From Clonostachys chloroleuca (lineage: Eukaryota > Ascomycota > Sordariomycetes > Hypocreales > Bionectriaceae): a stretch of 64,000 nucleotides of DNA. The stretch spans positions 6,324,001 through 6,388,000 of the forward strand of contig JBANAY010000003.1 in assembly GCA_037952775.1 (NCBI GenBank), written 5' to 3'. A program made the translations under genes and the position numbers. Shown here piece by piece: positions 24,301 to 35,036 of the stretch; within the stretch, counting starts at the first letter, position 1, and each line of letters opens with the position of its first letter. The notes below the pieces were generated by a model. It was not told the origin of the DNA. It searched no databases and saw nothing but the letters and a program-made list of their open reading frames with translations.

Positions 24301-26158
24301 TCGCATAGAGCATTATTACAACATCTTGGAGAAACTCATAGATCATCAATCTGACATAAGTCAGGATGGTGATGTCAATATGGAAAATCGAGCACGAGGA
24401 GTTCTTGAGGGCTGGGACTTCAAAGACCTCGCCACAAACCGAGATCCGCTGTATCCCCGGATATCTCACCTTGAAGCCACCGGTAAGGCGTGGGTAGACT
24501 TCGCCCGTGCTGCGCAAGTGATAACACTCTTTGGAAAAGGGTTCGGAGAGCTCATCAAGCCGGCAGGCAGCGGCATATGTCAGTACTGGTCAGAGTTGCC
24601 GAAGCAAAACTACTATATTGCCGCATGTCTTTCAGATCTCGATCTATGGGTCGAGAATAATGACCATTATAACGACGACCAGGTGAGGCTGACGGAAAAA
24701 ATAATCTGGCATACGCCGTCGCCCTACCTCTTCGGTTCATGTCGATGTGTAGGATCACTCGGTCCAGATCACTGCGAACCAGTGCAGACTCTGGTGCCGG
24801 TATCATTGTCGCATATACTGCTCCCTAGAAGGGTCCAAATTCCTTCTCAAGGTTGTGGGGCAGTGATTTTCGGACAGCACTCTGCATTCAGTTGGGTTTG
24901 GGGCGACTACGGTGACCCCGAGCAGGGGAAGCTGTCATCTGATATTTCATCGAAAAGGTCAGAGGCGGGCTCATCCTTCGCGGACAGTGGGATCAGCCTA
25001 GAGCGCAGCAAGTCAACGCTTTCTCGCGAAAGCAGTACCCCGGAACTAAAGAGGCGCCTGGCTGAGCTGGATTACGATAATGGGAGTGTCATGGCCAATT
25101 CCTTTACCTCAATAATGGGCGGATCTCATGAACACAGCCTGCGAGATCCAATGAATTACACTGTCGGGATACTTTGCGCACTTCCAAAGGAATCTCTGGC
25201 CGTTAGGGCGCTGTTTGATAAGTGCAATGGCAAGCCTGATCTTTCCTTTGGAGACAGCAACCATTATTCTCTAGGGCAAATTGGAAAACACATGGTGGTC
25301 GTAGCGTGCCTCCCCGAAGGCGAATATGGAACCAACCCAGCGGCAGAGTCAGCTTCAAACATGAAGCGGAGTTTTCCAGCCATTCAATTCTGTCTCTTGA
25401 TCGGCATTGGTGGTGGTGCACCGTCTGAGCAGAATGATATTCGACTAGGCGACGTGGTCGTGAGCAAACCGACCAAGACGTTTCCAGGTGTAATTCAATA
25501 CGATCGCGGCAAGGCAAATGAGAATAGCGACTTTCAGTTGACGGGTGCTCTGCAGCGGCCGCCTCGGTTTCTCATGACAGCGGTCAGCTCCCTTTCATCA
25601 GACCCAAACCTGCCTTCTGATCCTCTTGAACCATACCTTCAAGAGATCATACAGCGAGTGCCTGATTCAAAGAAATCACGATATCAACATCCTGGGCAGA
25701 AATATGACGAGTTATTCCATGAAGTTTGCTCCAAATGCCAGGTCCGAGAGCGTTGCAACAACCGAGAGAGGCACCTTAGGCGTAGAACACCCCGACCCAA
25801 CAACAGTCCGGAGATACACTATGGCCTGATTGCCTCTGGTAATCTAGTGATCAAAGACGCCCAGGTTCGAGACCAATGGGTGAAAAAGTATGGTGTGATG
25901 TGTTTCGAGATGGAAGCCGCAGGTGTTATGAATACATTCCCATGTCTTGTTATTCGGGGGATCTGTGACTATTCAGACTCGTACAAGAATGAGAAATGGC
26001 AAGAGTATGCTGCAGCGACGGCAGCGGCTTATGGTAAACTTCTCTTGAACGAAGTTTCCCCATTCAGTCTCAGCTACAGTCCAAGCTCAGAGCTGAAACA
26101 CAGGACGTTTGAATACCTATATCCTGAAGAAAGCATTGCAAAACGACGGAGATTATGA
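18373..26158 (+). CDS. C2H2 zinc-finger protein fused to purine nucleoside phosphorylase-like domain
   Basis: Eight exons fit with consensus splice sites and a continuous frame: 18373-19853, 19916-20251, 20340-20573, 20630-21198, 21252-22326, 22380-23077, 23134-23787 and 23847-26158, about 2,450 residues. Order by residue: a Cys/His-rich fungal N-terminal region (about 105-220), a Pro-rich linker (about 385), a canonical C2H2 finger FQCSKC...H....H (about 497-522), further Cys pairs, an AT-hook-like KKRPGRPKKR (about 583), more Cys clusters (about 696 and 845-870), a 49-residue tandem duplication (about 1008-1106), a helical WDPF.FL..QEYG region (about 1395), the LVNI-type region with RIEHYYNILEKLIDHQ (about 1834), then a PNP_UDP_1-type domain (about 2120-2430) with YTVGILCALPKE, GIGGGAPS and CFEMEAAGV. 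In fungi this phosphorylase-like domain is often the effector of NLR-type proteins. The start codon is unresolved: 18373 is TTG and a 5' exon may be missing. Confidence 0.85.
21656..21949 (+). repeat. 147-bp tandem duplication inside the C2H2-PNP gene
   Basis: Two adjacent 147-bp units (21656-21802 and 21803-21949) encode related 49-residue segments. Each starts QLNK, passes through VPVP or LPVP, and shares TFKDF(V/I)S(K/R)FSLDHT(T/A)SAS. The copies have diverged at DNA and protein level but keep frame, so the duplication is not recent. The segment is acidic and Ser/Asp-rich, probably a flexible linker. Confidence 0.85.
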
Positions 26159-26539
26159 ATCGATTGAGGCAAGCTGTTGGAACGGTAAAAGTGTGGTCCG
26201 GCTGATGTATTCGGACGACCGGCGCATAAAACAAAAAGCACATTGGAGGGTGCACTATGAAAGAATATAATATATCTCACTTATCCCCATAAAAGTTGTA
26301 AAAACTACTTAAAATAGAAGATTAACTTTCTTCTGGTTCTGAAACCTGGTTACGTATGTTCAGATTCTTGAGTAGATCATAGTTTTGCCTGAAAACTTAC
26401 AGAGACTCTAACCGCCGAAATTTTCCAAGCCATTCATTGCGCTTAGTTCTCCCAGAAAGATTATGCATAACACCGTGGGAAGTTTTCTGAAACTTGGGAA
26501 AACATAACCTTACATTGATTCTGTATTCATCGTTTGGTT

Positions 26540-26600
26540 GAGTTGTCGGGCTCTAGCAGCTTCCGATGTTGTTGAACTTTATTCTGTTTTCTCTTACGTA
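26540..26600 (+). repeat. Imperfect direct repeat, copy A
   Basis: 61-bp segment starting GAGTTGTCGGGCTC and ending CTCTTACGTA. It aligns with 26905-26963, most differences being C/T or G/A exchanges, with a 2-nt length difference. Nature unknown. Confidence 0.6.
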
Positions 26601-26904
26601 CATTGATTTTGCAGTCCGGGGGCGAGCACTCTGTTTCCTTTTGTCCTATAGCCGAGCGCTATGGCAACGGTACAGCATAAGCACGGCCTGACGTTCAGAA
26701 CAAGGCGGGGATCTGGTTCCCTGGCTGATGTCTCATGTTGATGGAAATTGTGCGGTATTTGCGGTGGATACGTATGCGTCGTAAGAATTTGCCTTCCCGG
26801 TCCGTTCAATTTACAGGCAAGACAATCCCTGCGTGTCAAAAGTGCAACATGCAGGGCGGTGGGGGTTGGCTCAAAGCTGTAGCACATATCATGTTCATTG
26901 CGCC

Positions 26905-26963
26905 GAGTTGCCGGGCCCCGGCAGCTTCATTGTTGTTAAACTCTATTCTCTTTCTCTTCCGTA
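26905..26963 (+). repeat. Imperfect direct repeat, copy B
   Basis: 59-bp partner of 26540-26600, starting GAGTTGCCGGGCCC and ending CTCTTCCGTA. This copy is the more GC-rich of the two. Confidence 0.6.
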
Positions 26964-27528
26964 TCATGCTTACATCACTTCATATTAGGCCTTGCAGAGT
27001 CCTTTTGTGTGCTGCTATGAATCCAAGAAATTCTTCTCGAAACTCCCCGTCATCCAATGTCTAGATTACATCCACAGTAATGACTTGAGTCAGCAACATC
27101 GGTTTTCTTTTTCTAAGAATGGTGGGCCAGGAATCTCAGGCAACGGAAATTTTCTTCCGTCCCCTGAAGAAAAGATTAGAAATCAGGTCATCAAGATGAC
27201 GAATTCCCGGGAATAAAGTATCAACGAGGCGATATGACAAAGAAACAGCGGTAAGTTGTCATTGAACTTGCTTCTAGTAGTTCCACATAAGTGCTAATAA
27301 CCCTGTCCAACCATGAAGATGAAACGCTACCTAGCTAGATAGTAGCGCGATCCTTGCCGATGAGGAATCAACATCGGAAATCACACCAACATGCTGAGGA
27401 GAATACTCGGACAGTTCCGATGATCTGCACATAAGTACTGCCAAGAACCGCTTGCCATCGAGCTAGTCTAGACAACTACCAGCCTCAAAATCAGTGCAGT
27501 ATCCTCCAACGGCCACTTATCAATCACC

Positions 27529-28143
27529 ATGAGGCAGTTTACCTTCATTTCTCTTGCCATTGCCGGCTTTTCTACGGTCACCAATGCATTCCAGGTTATT
27601 GGGACCGATTTTTCGACTGTTGTTTCTCAAAAGTTGTTTTCAGACGGAAGCGAGTTTTTCAATCAGAACGAAGGAAGTCATATGCTGACCAATTGTGCTA
27701 GAGACCTTATATCTTGGTGACTACACCCTCTTGAGCAACAGCGAGGCTGCACCCGTGGACCGTAAGTCTCCTCAAGACCGGCCAGTTATTATTCCTTAAA
27801 TTTGACCTCATGCCTGTTAGTTGACGATTCCGTTGCAACTGCATGGGTAGCCACCCCTGTTGCAACTGGCGATACTACTCCCACCTGGTCTGGTCTCTAT
27901 CTTGCCGTGCCCTCGTCAACAGACGTTGGGTATTCTGCTGTTCTTCTGGACCCATCTGACGACCTTTCCAACTACTGGCACGAGTTCTATGTTTACAACC
28001 CCATTATCCTCGTGCAGACCGACAGCGTTGGTTTGCAAGATTACTGGTACGCTGTGAAGTCTGGAATTGATGGCGTATGGAAGTTGGAGTGGCAGAGCAG
28101 CGGCGATGATGCAACTCGCATTCAACTGCGAAAATCTTCGTAA
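27529..28143 (+). CDS. Small secreted protein, first intron unresolved
   Basis: The ATG at 27529 opens a clear signal peptide (MRQFTFISLAIAGFSTVTNA) followed by FQVIGTDFSTVVSQKLFSDG. A second coding stretch reads LYLGDYTLLSNSEAAPVD. It is spliced across a well-formed 59-nt intron (27762-27820, GTAAGT...GTTAG) to a final exon that ends at 28143 and has Trp/Tyr-rich beta-like sequence (SNYWHEFYVYNP, KLEWQSSGDDA). The first stretch and the second are in different frames near 27660-27701 and no acceptable donor lies between them. There is therefore either an unusual intron or a 1-nt shift. No enzyme motif and few cysteines. The family is not known to me. Likely extracellular. Confidence 0.6.
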
Positions 28144-30540
28144 AAACGCATCGATCACCTCCAAGCTTTCGAGAGCACTTTACAACGAGAATTGAAGTCC
28201 AGAGACTGCTGTTTTACTTGTTATTAAGACAGCATGGCGGGCTCAGGGTGCTTGTCGATGACAGGATGTCTATGTCGTGACTATTGGATAAGGAGGAAGC
28301 TAAATTAGCACTCATTTTAGATAGAGCCCGACTCCATAAACTGTTGAATCAAATCGTGCCCTTTTTTACGGCTTTCAAGGTCACCATCACATACCCACAG
28401 AGACATGGGAACTCCAAACAACCCACCTCACTACAAGCGCTAGTTAATTTTAGCAGCCGATTATGATCTCCTTACCTTCGTAGCATTATACTCATGCTTG
28501 CCCTCAAACAAAATATCTATGTCGTCTCCAGGAGCGGCAATTCCTAGATTAGGTTGGCTCATTATTCAGTATAATACATCAGCATGGCTTTGAACATCAC
28601 GAGTAGCTCAAGGCTAGATCTCGGCGCGGGCCCGAATTTTACTTGATCTTGGATAGCTTATATTCCCCTCTTCTATGGTATTTGTACACCGGTCAGTATC
28701 GGAGAAACTGTGCTTGTGGTGGTGCTGGCGGGCGTTGATAAAGGGAACTTGGTTGGTTGTTGGGCCAATCGGTGCAGTAAAAGGATGAGGTCGATGAAAT
28801 GCTTGATAGGATGTCTGAAAAGAAAAATAGGTGTCTTCGAAGATGTGAACTAACTATTGGATGTAGTTAATGAGATGCTTGATGTTGTAGTGGGGTGTGG
28901 CGGATGGTGTGGCCGATGAAGTTGTTGAGCAGAGAGCCTCGGTTAACTTGTCGATGCAAGGTCCGGGGTCGGACAACCAGTTGATGTAACAAAGGCCTAG
29001 ACTAGCCCTCCTACTGCTTTAGCATTATTCCAGCGCAGCCGTAAAGTAAATGTTGTCGTAACTACACATGATGCTGCGAGTTTAAACGTCATTGAATCAC
29101 TAGATCGAGTATATAGTCCTGAAAGACTCTTCCAAACAATGGATGATTTCGTGATCGATCATTGTAAAGAGGTTACAGTTCAACATTTGGTAAGCAGCTC
29201 TTCTACGTCACTGCTTACGGCCTAAGCGCCAGGACTGACGGATTGCAGCTTTTCATACGTTAATTGTGCTGGAAGTTACGCGGGCCGCACCAAGATTTTC
29301 TATTTTGCTGACAGGTACGTTCTTCCATTCTTCCATCTTCATTCTCTACTAATTATTCTACCCCATAGGATCAGAGTCTTTCACGTCAAACTATGCTAGA
29401 CATTGACATGTATAATTCTGCTTGATCGCCATTATTGATTGCCAGTCTGATTGTTAAATCAACTGTATTCGGCTACTTAAGTAGTGGTGCCCAAGCCTTG
29501 GTTCGCTCTTTTGCGATCTGATTTGTGCCCAATATGCCCAAATCCAGCGTCTTAATTAGAATGAGTCTCTGCACTCGCGGGCTTAGTAGATGAGAAATGT
29601 TCTTTTTCGCAGCAGGGCCATTTTTCCTTTCTGTCGACTGATTCCGATGCTGCAGATTTTCGGTCATAGCACACGATACTTGAAACAATAATTCTTTTTT
29701 ATCAACAGTAACTTTTTTATCAATCAACACATGAAATACTCAATGACAAATCCCTCTTCTCTTGCTTGAGGAAAGGGAGACGAATGTTGCAGGGGGCTGG
29801 TGGAGACGGCGCATATTGAAACTTCGGCGATAACTCAATAGAGAAGAGTCAGCAGATGACCACTACGCTTACAGGGCGGCTATTTTTTTATCGTCATCGT
29901 AAAAGAATTTCTTCCCATCAATCATTGTCTTGTTTTTATACCAAACTACTTGTTGCTCCACGAGGCTATGAATGACGAAGCACTTTGCATCCGAGTCGGG
30001 GGTCAACCGTGGCTCTTTGCAACTACCTAAGTCAACATACTCGGCAGTGAAAAAGACATGGTTAGGGTAGATTTTGTCTCCGTTGAGGGATTTTTAGGTC
30101 ACGTCTAGTAAAATAGCACGTTAATTGAACGTGAGACAGCTGTCAAATCAGATGAGATATTGATTTTGATCAAACTTCGTTGGGAAGGAGTATTAGAAGC
30201 TATAATTGGGAAGATGACGGCGGGCAAAGAGGCGGCCGGTCCCCATAGAAGCCATCTTTCAATTTCTATTCTTCGTTTCATTGGTTAAGCACCTCGAAGC
30301 GAAGGTAGCCATGCATTGCAGACAAGCGCCGGGACATAAAGAGGGAATAACCACTATCAGCTCAGTCGTCCACTGGTAAACACCCCCCGTATTTCTCTAC
30401 ATCTCTTTATTGGTGAAGGCATGATGGTGGTCCATTTAGACTATTCATTATGTATATAGCGCTCAATATTCCCCGACTTGGTTCGTCGAAAAGTCATCTT
30501 CCCACCATCCCAAACCTCATACCATCAAACAGCATCTACA
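28144..30540. other. Gene-poor 2.4 kb region
   Basis: No complete gene recognised. The one stretch that reads like protein is at 29869-30093 on the minus strand, listed separately. The remainder has low-coding-potential short frames and scattered A/T runs, such as near 29690-29720 and 29883. Confidence 0.5.
29869..30093 (-). pseudogene. Orphan coding-like fragment of 74 residues
   Basis: A minus-strand frame, open from just after a TAA at 30096-30094 to a TAA at 29871-29869, reads smoothly as protein: GDKIYPNHVFFTAEYVDLG, then CFVIHSLVEQQVVWYKNK and GKKFFYDDDKKIAAL. Amino-acid composition is coding-like, but the fragment has no ATG until its last third and no clear splice acceptor. It could be the last exon of a small gene starting near the ATG at about 30265 or a leftover of one. 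Function unknown. Confidence 0.35.
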
Positions 30541-31599
30541 ATGTCTAACACTTTCCTCTCAACTTTCTTATCAATTTCCCTTTGGGCACCTGTAGCGTCA
30601 GCTCTCCGAGGGGAAAAGTTCACACTATGGTTCCCCACACACGAATATCACTGGCTCGAAGTCGCCCAGCAGAACTGCTCCCTCCAAATCAGCGACTACC
30701 ACGAGAATAACCGAGAGAGGACCACCTCGCCATGTGCCGCCGCACTGGACTGTCTTCTCGAGAACTCGAGTGAGTCAATAAAGTCAAACTTGGCCGGATC
30801 TCAGGTCCTCCTAGGTCTCACTCCAAGTATCCTGGCCTACGTGGGATCCGACATGGCTGAGCTAGCTGTACTAGCTACACAGCGGCCGTACCTCGCGTTA
30901 CTCATGTCTATCGGGGCACCGACGCAACAGGTTCGGCAGATACTCTCTTCAGTAGATGTTGCCGAGATTATTAATAAACCGTCTTCGAGAGTCGCGCGTG
31001 TGTACTTCAGGTGGCTTTGGAATCTGCCCACCGTTTTCCAAAGGCTGGCGGCCGCTGCAACGTACGCGCTCGCCATTGGTGCGATGATCAACAGTGTACA
31101 AGGAGCCATCTATCTCGACGCGAGAACGGTTGTTGGATTCAGGTGCAATGCCGTCTATCTAGTGTTGGTCTGGGTGTTGCTGGGCATCACCCCGACGATA
31201 TTTGCCATCGGGGCTATCCGACAGCGACATTGCCTGCCTAACCTCGCATCGTTTGCTCAATTCGTCGAGTACACTGATGCTAGAGCACCAAAGGAGGATA
31301 AAGAGGACGGGTTGACGTTGGTGCCCTCATTAGCAGAATCGACAGACGAATCGCACGGTAAATGGATCGGCGATCTTCTCTTCTTGCTCGCGAGTCTTGC
31401 AGCGCTTGTACAATTTGTGTATGGGACGGCAATACTCTCGGCATTGACGCCAATCTCTTTCATGGATGCCCTGCCGGTAGTCATGCGTTTTGCGGTTAGC
31501 AATGTTGTTTGTCGCGCGTTGCTGCTGCTGGAGCTTGAGGGCATACGGATTAGGGTACATGGAAGCGTGAGACTAATGGGTGATGATGCAAAATTCTGA
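30541..31599 (+). CDS. Fungal integral membrane protein of unknown function
   Basis: Single exon, 352 residues from the ATG at 30541. This start is preferred because a signal-type segment follows (FLSTFLSISLWAPVASA); upstream codons are open but lack a better ATG. The N-terminal third is a luminal or extracellular region with several Cys (QQNCSLQISDY, CAAALDCLLE). Then come hydrophobic segments at about residues 185-205 and 219-243, a charged loop with ARAPKEDKEDG, and a long hydrophobic stretch near 280-340. The layout fits a polytopic plasma- or endomembrane protein of a fungal family without a named function. No transporter signature was found. Intact. Its 3' end faces the F-box gene tail, 62 bp away. 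Confidence 0.75.
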   Translation: MSNTFLSTFLSISLWAPVASALRGEKFTLWFPTHEYHWLEVAQQNCSLQISDYHENNRERTTSPCAAALDCLLENSSESIKSNLAGSQVLLGLTPSILAYVGSDMAELAVLATQRPYLALLMSIGAPTQQVRQILSSVDVAEIINKPSSRVARVYFRWLWNLPTVFQRLAAAATYALAIGAMINSVQGAIYLDARTVVGFRCNAVYLVLVWVLLGITPTIFAIGAIRQRHCLPNLASFAQFVEYTDARAPKEDKEDGLTLVPSLAESTDESHGKWIGDLLFLLASLAALVQFVYGTAILSALTPISFMDALPVVMRFAVSNVVCRALLLLELEGIRIRVHGSVRLMGDDAKF

Positions 31600-31661
31600 T
31601 CGAATACAATAAGGGTCTCTTTTTCGATCTTTGATGCCTAAATAGAGGCAAAAGCCCCATC

Positions 31662-33763
31662 CTATATCATGTCGCGAGCGATATCATCTACCCAGTCACA
31701 CTCAAAGGAAAGTCTACCCTCGTTAGGAAGCAAGAATCCCGTCCGATCTCGAAACAAAACCCCGCGCTCCGTATTCTGGAACCCGCGTATACTGGAGGGG
31801 TTCCGAGATCTCCCATCCTCCGGAAACCAAGAGGCGATATCAAAAGTGTGCCTGTGCAGAGGAGACAATCGATCGGTGATGATTCGCCTAAGCCTACTGT
31901 GATCCTCCCAACGAAACTGTCCACGTGCAGCAGGACCACCGCCTCTACCGTCTAGAATACCCCCGAGGATTCCGTTCACAAGCTCTCGGGGCTTGATCAT
32001 TCCCCTAGATTTCCCGATCTGCGTGACAGATATGGTCCTGAGGTTCCTTCCGAGGGCTAGAGCTTTCCCTATTCGGACCTATTATGACAATTTGCATTAG
32101 TTAGCTCTCGTCTCATTCATATAATGAATAAATATATTGTGAGGAATGTTTTCTTGCCATGTCTGCAGGACGCGCGGAGAAATCAAATTCCTCCAACAGA
32201 GGGAAGCTGTCCACAATGGTTGCGATGACTTCTGTTGAGAGATAAGGTTCCATGTCCCTCCTATCGTAAAAGTCTTGAGACTGTACACTCAAGCTGATTA
32301 GATTTTTATGCTTGAGGATCGCTTGGTGCACTGGTTCGGGTAGACGGCCTTTATTGCGTTGCGATTTAGGGAAACAATTGTCGTATTCAAGTACGCGAAG
32401 GCTGGTGAGTGTACCAAAGGAGCCAAGAAACCTGCATATCGTTTCCATGTCATCTCGATGTTCGTAGGGGGCTGCATCGGAATGATGATCCATCTCGAAG
32501 GTTCGTAATTTGATGTCTTCGCTCGGGGTTTTGGCGGCTAGGTCCGCCAGATGGCGGTAGAGGGAACTTCTACCAGCAGAGATCCCGCCCAGGCATAGTG
32601 ACCGCAACCTCATGAAATCAGCGGCGTTTTCAAAAGCTCGCTTCAGGCCCTCACCAGGCCTCTCCAGGCCAATCAGCTCCAGAGACTGCAGAGCGGGGAA
32701 ATATGGTGACTGACTGCCAGAACCAAGTTCTCTCTGCCAATGATCGAGGAACGTAGAACTGTGACTGCCGTATCGATCATTGGGGTGCCAGATGGCCAAA
32801 ATTCGCAAAGTCAACCTAGAGTTGGAAAGAATTGACCCAAATGTAGGACTCCACGCCCGTATTTTGAAGTGTTAGAGTTTCTTCACCTTTGCCAAGGCCG
32901 TGATATTGTCTCCGATCCTCGCCATTACGGGAGTTAGTGAAAGGGCTTTGAGGTTCGTGAGCCCTGCAATGGTTTTTGTCATGGAGCTTGAGATGTGGCA
33001 GAACCAGTCAGCTTCTGCCCTCGGCTCAATCAGGTTCGATAGCATCACTTACGTTGTCATCGCCCATATCTCCACGATTTGTAACCCGGGCATATTCTTG
33101 AGCGCCTCTTCCAGATACCGGTAGGCCATATAATCGCGCTTCCCCAATGGAACAAAACCACCAAAGATCATCTCACGCACATAGGTCGCGCACGGCGGAG
33201 TAGCTCCCAAGTTGGGCCCGTAGGGAACCCCTTCCCGCTGGCCATCACAACGACACTCTGATATAAGCTTCCTGTTCTGTTGTACGCTGATGTAAGGCTG
33301 CATTACTCCAATAAGTCTGGGTAACACGATATCATGAGTTTCGGCGCGGTAAGCAACACGTTTGTGAAGACGGGGCGTCATAATCGAGTGAAACTTCTTG
33401 CAAGTTTGGGCGACCTTGCCCATGGTGGACGCATCCTGGACCTATTTCAAGTCAGCATGGGTATGGCCAATCACGAATCATCAGCAGTGGTGGAGTATCT
33501 TATACGTTATCAAGAATCAGTTCCAACACCTCCAGAGGCAGCCATGTGTTGTTTTGGTGTTTGGTCTCCGCGTTGTCGTTGATCTCCACGCTGTCGTTGA
33601 TCTCCATGCTATCGTTGATCTCCGCACTGTCTTTGATCTTCACCCCGTCATTGGGCTTCCTTCGGTTGCGCCCCCTTCGTTTGTTGGCCTTTGGTGGAAC
33701 GGGAGCTGTTGGCTGAGCCACTGTGACCTCACCATCCTGTCGGTGAGCACTTCTTTTCGTCAT
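31662..33763 (-). pseudogene. F-box/LRR-type protein gene with one internal stop
   Basis: Exons 33763-33506, 33441-33053, 32986-32158 and 32078-31662 give 631 codons in one frame. A low-complexity charged N-terminus is followed by the F-box core LPLEVLELILDN, VAQTCKKFHSIM, then leucine-rich strands (LTNLKALSLTPV, LTLRILAIW, LRSLCLGG, LTSLRVLEYDN) and a basic C-terminal domain. F-box proteins recruit substrates to SCF ubiquitin ligases; the target is unknown. The frame is broken once, by TAA at 32874-32872 (codon 254), between KVKKL and HFKIRAWSP, where CAA would restore Gln. The last intron (32157-32079) has a GC donor (GCAAGA), branch GCTAAC and acceptor TAATAG. No GT donor fits there. Ends at 31662. 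If the GC intron is wrong, the protein ends near 32113. Confidence 0.7.
33565..33654 (-). repeat. 18-bp tandem repeat in the F-box gene
   Basis: Four good copies and one degenerate copy of an 18-bp unit (plus strand TCTCCACGCTGTCGTTGA) run through the first exon. On the coding strand they give six-residue EINDSx repeats in the charged N-terminal tail. Length should vary between isolates. Confidence 0.85.
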
Positions 33764-35036
33764 CGTGTTGAGTTCCACAAAGGGAGATTTAAATAGGCAG
33801 TGAGTTTATAGAACGCGAGGGTGAGGATTCAGTTCAATAAATTAGTTGCGAAGGAGATATTTATGGTGTTGACGCGAGGGACACACATCACTTTCTGAAA
33901 GCGTGTTTTCGGCACGCCAAGAGCTTACAAGGCACCACCCTTAAAGCCACCATGGCGCAACACTTTCTTGTTATACCAGAAAAGTGATAAAAGGGATACT
34001 TTAGTTCCAGGTTCAATGTGACCTAGCTGATGTGCTAGACCACTGCTGGTAACCGTGAAAACTAGATATCCCTCATCTATACGAAGACAACAACAAAGGT
34101 GTGTAGAAGAGGTTAACGAAAATTCAGAACAGCGCCATCACCTTCTCGTGACTGAATTACTCCTTTTTTCGAGACGATCGTCAATTTCGTTGGATTTCTG
34201 AGGATTTATGTTGCGAAGCTCGAATGCAATAATGGGATACAGATGCCAATGACACCAGTGTATCGCTAATATTGTACGTAGCTTTCATGCCTGCCAGACC
34301 TCTACAACGCGCACAAGAGCTTAGTCCTTAAACTAGTGCCTCAAGTTCTTGATCCGAGTAGAAAAGAATCCCGTACCCTCAGAGACAGTTCTTCGCCAAA
34401 GCGTGGTGAGGGCATAAGTAATCTTGACTCACTGTCCGCAATTGCTTGGGCACCTGGGACCACAGAGACTCATGGAGATTCCCTCTCTTTGCCATCCCCG
34501 GAATAGGCAGGTCGAAAATGGATCCTCCGATCAATGCAGCGGTGGCTTCCACAGTAGGAATTAGGAATACGGTCAGTGCATAAATGAGCCTTTGTGGTCT
34601 ACCTACTATACAGTAGAATTGATATTAAGTATGCCATGATGGCTGCATAAATGACGGCTGTTGCAGTACAAGTTCTAATATTATTGCTCCTATCAATAAT
34701 TGTAACAACGTCCAACAATGTCTTCACGGCTATCCTGGCAGGGTTGCGGGCTAGGGTCGTTGTGCATGCTCACTCAAGCCGGCCGAAGCTTCCGGTATTT
34801 TCATGTTGGCTAATGCTTATTTTCATACGCACTCGAGTACGTAAGATAAATGGGCTGGCCGAAGTCGCTACATACTGAATGCCCTGGCAGGCAGGGGGGC
34901 TGGGTCCACGGCTTACATATAACTAATTACCTTGAAGATGTGAACAGATAAATAGGATCCGCGGTGCTTCAAGAGTACGAGAACCGCAACAGCAGTGTTC
35001 TCTGTTCGACATTGCCAACTTGAACATTCGCCGATC
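33764..35036. other. Intergenic between divergent genes
   Basis: 1.3 kb between the minus-strand F-box gene and the plus-strand hydrolase. A short frame near 34651-34878 starts hydrophobic but has no family resemblance. Nothing else is gene-like; presumably both promoters are here. Confidence 0.45.

Larger units (their letters stand above)
26159..27528. other. Intergenic with a short imperfect direct repeat
   Basis: No gene recognised in 1.4 kb. Two related segments of about 60 bp occur at 26540-26600 and 26905-26963 and are listed separately. The rest is AT-rich with no motif I can name. Confidence 0.5.

Noticed and set aside
29081..29380. Possible small spliced gene starting MDDFVIDHC
   Set aside because: Only one donor-like and one acceptor-like site; the downstream frame stops at once and there is no recognisable protein.
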